Positions 6,207 to 9,438 of a stretch of 9,438 nt of DNA are shown here, one piece after another (position 1 is the first letter of the stretch; every line of letters starts with the position of its first letter). The DNA is taken from contig DHNU01000060.1 of the NCBI GenBank assembly GCA_002407645.1, positions 1,342-10,779 on the forward strand. The letters run 5' to 3'. Made by a program: the position numbers and the translations under genes. The stretch is from Ruminococcaceae bacterium UBA5408. GTDB lineage: Bacteria; Bacillota; Clostridia; Oscillospirales; Acutalibacteraceae. Below the pieces are notes generated by a model. That model had not been told where the DNA came from. It saw only the letters and a list, made by a program, of their open reading frames with translations, and ran no database searches.

Positions 6207-6527
6207 TAACAGTGTAAAATGATATTACGCTCTTTTAAAATGTGGATATTGTCCGTTATTGCTTGATTTTCAGCGGTTTTTAGGCATTTTATATTTCTAT
6301 TATCGTTACAAAGTATTATTGCGTTATTTTTGTGCAATTTAACCAAAGTCATATTTTTTCAATTATTATTCCGCCAGTAAAAAATCATAAAAACAGCCTT
6401 TTTTCGCCGCTCGAAAAATACAATATTATAAACAGAGTGTAAAAAGTTACTAAAGCTCTTTCATATTATTGTAAAATATATTATAATAAATACAATTATA
6501 CAAGTAATAAATTATAAAATTCGCTGT
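6207..6527. other. Divergent intergenic region between glgP and zapA
   Basis: This AT-rich stretch has no convincing gene. It contains two related blocks in the same orientation: AGTGTAAAA...TTAC...GCTCTTT at 6211-6235, just upstream of the glgP -35 box, and at 6436-6461, in the -35 region of the candidate zapA promoter. A 7-bp hairpin TTTTTCG/CGAAAAA (6400-6418) lies between them, without a following U-tract. A 49-codon minus-strand frame (6203-6352) has no RBS and is not called. Confidence 0.5.
6469..6500 (+). promoter_or_regulatory. Candidate promoter for zapA and downstream genes
   Basis: Two overlapping options lie in an AT-only run. One is TATAAT (6482-6487), which has a poor -35. The other is TTGTAA (from about 6469) followed after 16 bases by TACAAT. 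Either would start transcription some 45-60 bases before the zapA ATG. In such AT-rich DNA these matches are weak evidence. Confidence 0.3.
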
Positions 6528-6529
6528 GT

Positions 6530-6536
6530 GAAAGGG
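6530..6536 (+). promoter_or_regulatory. Ribosome binding site of zapA
   Basis: GAAAGGG lies 9 bases before the ATG at 6546. The frame also opens at a GTG at 6528, but that codon lies upstream of this site. The protein beginning MSKNRVKLNICG aligns naturally with ZapA N termini, so 6546 is the chosen start. Confidence 0.7.
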
Positions 6537-6545
6537 TATGAATTC

Positions 6546-7103
6546 ATGAGTAAGAATAGAGTGAAATTAAACATTTGCGGCTGTGAGTTCGCAATCAGCT
6601 CGGATGACAGCGAAAGCTATGTGCGCTCAATAAGCGACGAAGTGGGAAAAGCCATGGAAGAAACTATAGGTAACAATGAGCGGATTTCGCTTACTATGGC
6701 GGCGGTTATTACCGCTCTGCGTTTTTGCGACGAGTCGCACAAATCTACTTCGGGCGCCGATAACCTGCGTTCACAAATAAAAGACTATCTTGAGGACTCT
6801 TCCCGTGCAAGGGCAGAGACTGAAGATGCGAAGCACGAAATCGAAAGATTAAAACAGGAAATCGAAGAACTTCGTACACAGCTTTCGAAAAACAACGAAA
6901 CGGCACAAGAGAAAGAGGACAAGCCGGAAAAAGCCGAAACTGAACCAATTGAGAAAACACAGGATGCCGTAAGCAAAATTATATCTTCCGGATCATCGGT
7001 TGAAAAACCACAGGAAGGCAGTTTTGCACGAGTTGAAACAAAAAGTGATAACTTAGACGATCCTGACGGTTTTATGAGCTTTTTTGAAAAGAAAAATGAT
7101 TGA
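6546..7103 (+). CDS. zapA: Cell division protein ZapA, with long C-terminal extension
   Basis: ZapA binds FtsZ filaments and promotes their bundling in the cytokinetic Z-ring. The N-terminal 65 residues look like the ZapA head: KNRVKLNICGCEFAI, then SYVRSISDEVGKAM, and RISLTMAAVITALRF, followed by a coiled coil at about 72-125 rich in E, K and R heptads (ETEDAKHEIERLKQEIEEL). The 185-residue length is well beyond the roughly 85-110 usual for the family. The extra part is an acidic, probably disordered tail (126-170) ending in DDPDGFMSFFEKKND (171-185), which looks like a short conserved-type motif. Its TGA overlaps the start of the U32 gene by 8 bases, so the two are probably translationally coupled. 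Family assignment rests on the head and coiled-coil pattern, not on a search. Confidence 0.85.
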   Translation: MSKNRVKLNICGCEFAISSDDSESYVRSISDEVGKAMEETIGNNERISLTMAAVITALRFCDESHKSTSGADNLRSQIKDYLEDSSRARAETEDAKHEIERLKQEIEELRTQLSKNNETAQEKEDKPEKAETEPIEKTQDAVSKIISSGSSVEKPQEGSFARVETKSDNLDDPDGFMSFFEKKND

Positions 7104-9162
7104 TAATTTAAAAATTGAGGTTCTGGCACCCGCGGGCTCTCCCGAAAGCCTTGAAGCCGCCGTCCGCGCAGGTGCGGACGCGGTTTACCTTGGAGGAAGT
7201 GCGTTCAGTGCGCGGGCAAATGCGAAAAATTTCAGCGATGAGGAATTAAAATCCGCCGCAGAATACTGTCATGCGCGCGGCGTCAAAATTTATCTTGCAG
7301 TAAATACTCTTCTTTTTGACGATGAACTTTATAAAGCGCTTAAATTTATAAAATACGCATGTTCACTGCCTGTGGACGCACTTATAGTGCAGGACACGGG
7401 TCTTATTTGGCTTTTAAACAAATGCGCACCTAATTTAAAACTTAACGCATCTACCCAAATGAGTATTCATACTCCTTTGGGTGCTTTTGCGCTGTACAAA
7501 TATGGAATTAAACGTGTAGTTCTTGCACGCGAACTGTCACTTAAAGAAATAAAAGAAATACACGCGGCATCACCCGTTGAGCTTGAGGCTTTTGTTCACG
7601 GTGCTTTGTGTATGTCTGTAAGCGGCCAGTGCTATTTCAGCGCCATTTTGGGTTCAAGGAGCGGAAACCGCGGGCTTTGCGCACAGCCATGCCGTCTGCC
7701 GTTTTCCGTCCAAGGCGGAACGGGGAACGATTTAAGCCTTAAAGATTTATCCATGATAAGACGAATAGACGAACTTAAAAATGCAGGAATTACAAGCGCA
7801 AAAATTGAAGGACGTATGAAACGCCCCGAATATGTTGCGGCGGCGGCTCACGCATGCCGTCTTTCTGCCGACAAAAAGCCGCTCCCCGCAGACCTTATGA
7901 AGAATTTGGAAGCTGTTTTTTCGCGTTCGGGATTTACAACGGGTTATTTAGATGATAAATTAGGTAGAGATATGTTCGGAATACGTTCAAAAGAGGATGT
8001 TGCAGGGGCAACAAGCGCTGTATTTTCCGAACTTCATTCTATTTACAGCAAAGAATACCAAAAAATCCCGGTAACCTTCACTTTGACAATAAAAAAGGAT
8101 AAGCCCGTTATATTAAATGCACAAAGTGGAGAGCATACCGCCGAAATAAGTTTTGGGGATATCCCTCAAATTGCGCAAAATCGTGCAATCGATGATTCTC
8201 GGTGCAGAGAACAGCTTAACAAAACGGGGGGAACTCCATTTTTCACGGATAATATAAACTGCGAAATAGAAGACGGGCTTTCCGTTCCTATTTCTCTTTT
8301 AAACAAATTAAGGCGTTCAGCGCTCGACTCTTTGGAAATGTCACTCTCAAAGCATACGCCTATTGAGTTTAAAATGTGTTCTATTCCTCAAAACGGGAAT
8401 CATGTTTCAAAAAAGATGAAACTCCGGTTAAGATTTTCCGATTCCGATTTACCGGATATCGCAAAGAAATGCAATCTTGTATATATTCCGTACAATACGG
8501 ATATTTCAAAAATAAAAGAACTTAAAAGTGAAGGTTTTCCCATTGCTCTTGAAATTTCGCGCGGAATATTCGGAATGGAAAATGCAGTTAAGAATCGACT
8601 TAAAGAAGCCAAAAATGCAGGAATTAATGACATTTGGGCAGGAAACATCGGTGCTTGCGAACTTGCAAAGCAGTTAGGCTTTAAAGTTCACGGCGGTTTC
8701 TCCCTAAACATTACTAATTCCGCGGCTGTCGAGTGGTACACTGACTTTGGTTTAACAGATACGGAGCTTTCGTTTGAACTTACTCTTTCTCAGGCGGGAA
8801 ATATCGGCGGAAAACTGCCGCGCGGACTTTTGCTTTACGGAAGACTTCCGCTGATGCTCACACGAAACTGCCCTGCCGCAAATGCGGGCGGGTGCCGAAA
8901 CTGTAAAACCGCTCCGTTTTTAACCGACAGAAAAGGAATAAAATTTCCGATACAGTGCAGCGGCGCATGCAGTGAAATTTTAAATTCCGTTCCTCTTTAC
9001 ATGGCGGACAGGCTCGGTGAAGTGAAAAACCAGGATTTCGGTGTTCTGCGATTTACTACTGAAACAAAAAAAGAAGCCGAAAAAATAATAAACATGTACC
9101 TTACCTGTTCAAATCCCGAAGACGAACACACCAGAGGGCTTTATTACAGGGGAATTTTATAA
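7096..9162 (+). CDS. U32-family protein, probable RlhA/TrhP-type RNA hydroxylase
   Basis: The 688-residue protein begins with a U32 'peptidase' domain (about 8-300): EVLAPAGSPESLEAAVRAG, GADAVYLGG, FVHGALCMSVSGQC and GRMKRPEYV. Cysteines 172, 179, 195 and 199 (C-x6-C-x15-C-x3-C) match the iron-sulfur ligand pattern of the E. coli RNA hydroxylation proteins RlhA and TrhP. The C-terminal half (about 310-688) resembles the DUF3656-type extension of RlhA (23S rRNA cytidine hydroxylation). It has a second cysteine group, 592, 600, 603 and 621, near YGRLPLMLTRNCP and LTDRKG. Older annotation as collagenase (PrtC) is less likely for a cytoplasmic protein with these cysteines. The frame opens at a TTG at 7084, but the ATG at 7096 (MIDNLKIEVLAPAG) fits family N termini. 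Its Shine-Dalgarno site (GAAAAG) is weak, and it overlaps the zapA stop, so coupled translation is likely. The RNA substrate is not determinable here. Confidence 0.88.
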   Translation: MIDNLKIEVLAPAGSPESLEAAVRAGADAVYLGGSAFSARANAKNFSDEELKSAAEYCHARGVKIYLAVNTLLFDDELYKALKFIKYACSLPVDALIVQDTGLIWLLNKCAPNLKLNASTQMSIHTPLGAFALYKYGIKRVVLARELSLKEIKEIHAASPVELEAFVHGALCMSVSGQCYFSAILGSRSGNRGLCAQPCRLPFSVQGGTGNDLSLKDLSMIRRIDELKNAGITSAKIEGRMKRPEYVAAAAHACRLSADKKPLPADLMKNLEAVFSRSGFTTGYLDDKLGRDMFGIRSKEDVAGATSAVFSELHSIYSKEYQKIPVTFTLTIKKDKPVILNAQSGEHTAEISFGDIPQIAQNRAIDDSRCREQLNKTGGTPFFTDNINCEIEDGLSVPISLLNKLRRSALDSLEMSLSKHTPIEFKMCSIPQNGNHVSKKMKLRLRFSDSDLPDIAKKCNLVYIPYNTDISKIKELKSEGFPIALEISRGIFGMENAVKNRLKEAKNAGINDIWAGNIGACELAKQLGFKVHGGFSLNITNSAAVEWYTDFGLTDTELSFELTLSQAGNIGGKLPRGLLLYGRLPLMLTRNCPAANAGGCRNCKTAPFLTDRKGIKFPIQCSGACSEILNSVPLYMADRLGEVKNQDFGVLRFTTETKKEAEKIINMYLTCSNPEDEHTRGLYYRGIL

Positions 9163-9199
9163 TTGATTCTATAAATACTAAAACTGAAAGGTTATTTTT

Positions 9200-9438
9200 A
9201 TGCCAACACTCAGAATAAAAAAATTAAACGATAATGCAGTTATGCCCACACGCGCAACAGAGGGTTCCGCCGGACTCGACCTTTATGCATGTTTAGAAAG
9301 CCCTTTGGAAATCATGCCGCGCGGACTTTACAAAATCCCCACAGGAATTGCAATTGCACTTTCCGATAAAAATACCGTCGGTTATATTTTTGCACGAAGC
9401 GGACTTGGTGTTAACCATGGCGTTTCCCTGCCAAATTG
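9200..9438 (+). CDS. dut: dUTP diphosphatase (partial, cut by window end)
   Basis: dUTPase hydrolyses dUTP to dUMP and pyrophosphate, keeping uracil out of DNA and feeding thymidylate synthesis. The 79 visible codons show trimeric dUTPase motif 1 (GSAGLDLYA, residues 23-31) and motif 2 (ARSGLGVNHGVSLPN, about 65-79). Motifs 3-5 lie beyond the window. The ATG at 9200 has a GAAAGG site 8 bases upstream. It begins 37 bases after the U32 stop on the same strand with no terminator between, so it is probably in the same transcript as zapA and the U32 gene. Confidence 0.93.
   Translation, partial: MPTLRIKKLNDNAVMPTRATEGSAGLDLYACLESPLEIMPRGLYKIPTGIAIALSDKNTVGYIFARSGLGVNHGVSLPN

Noticed and set aside
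6203..6352. 49-codon minus-strand frame upstream of glgP (MTLVKLHKNN...)
   Set aside because: It is fairly long for AT-rich DNA, but has no Shine-Dalgarno site, no recognisable motif, and its end overlaps the glgP -35 box.
6785..7129. 114-codon minus-strand frame opposite zapA
   Set aside because: Serine- and phenylalanine-rich translation typical of the reverse of a Glu/Lys-rich coiled coil; no RBS.
1..9438. CRISPR array, insertion sequence, prophage or defence system
   Set aside because: No regularly spaced repeats, transposase, integrase, phage or defence-type proteins are present on either strand.

Overview
The window looks like chromosomal DNA of a low-to-moderate GC Gram-positive anaerobe of the class Clostridia, possibly of the Ruminococcaceae/Oscillospirales type. 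This rests on the strong AGGAGG-type ribosome binding sites, the AT-rich spacers with consensus sigma-A-like promoters, the coupling of zapA to a long U32-family gene, and a cytoplasmic GH13 enzyme next to a glycogen phosphorylase. The assignment is inference from gene style, not a database match.

Left end (1-512): there is no protein gene. It holds a GC-rich inverted repeat, a possible degraded tRNA remnant, and a well-supported tRNA-Arg(ACG) on the minus strand with encoded CCA, a near-consensus promoter and an intrinsic terminator. Next come two inverted repeats downstream of the following minus-strand gene. That gene (513-1471) encodes a probable four-helix membrane protein. It is split into two overlapping reading frames, and one extra G in the coding strand would restore a single 319-residue product, so it appears frameshifted.

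Middle (1580-6097): two minus-strand genes of alpha-glucan breakdown. The first transcribed is glgP (glycogen/maltodextrin phosphorylase, 817 aa). A strong intrinsic terminator lies right at its stop codon. It is followed by an intracellular GH13 neopullulanase/cyclomaltodextrinase-like enzyme (626 aa) behind its own AT-rich upstream region. Together they would turn storage or imported alpha-glucans into glucose-1-phosphate plus small maltodextrins. GlgP shortens chains from the non-reducing ends, and the GH13 enzyme would cut the limit dextrins or maltodextrins.

The 6098-6545 gap is a divergent intergenic region. It has a TTGAAT-17-TATAAT promoter for glgP and weaker promoter-like sequence for the rightward genes.

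Right end (6546-9438): a plus-strand cluster of zapA (FtsZ-ring protein with an unusually long tail), a U32-family protein of the RlhA/TrhP RNA-hydroxylation type whose start overlaps the zapA stop by 8 bases, and the 5' part of dut (dUTPase), cut by the window edge.

I found no CRISPR array, transposase, phage gene, toxin-antitoxin pair or defence system. The region reads as ordinary housekeeping and carbohydrate metabolism. The most notable anomalies are the frameshifted membrane-protein gene, the tRNA-like remnant, the extended ZapA and its coupling to the U32 gene.
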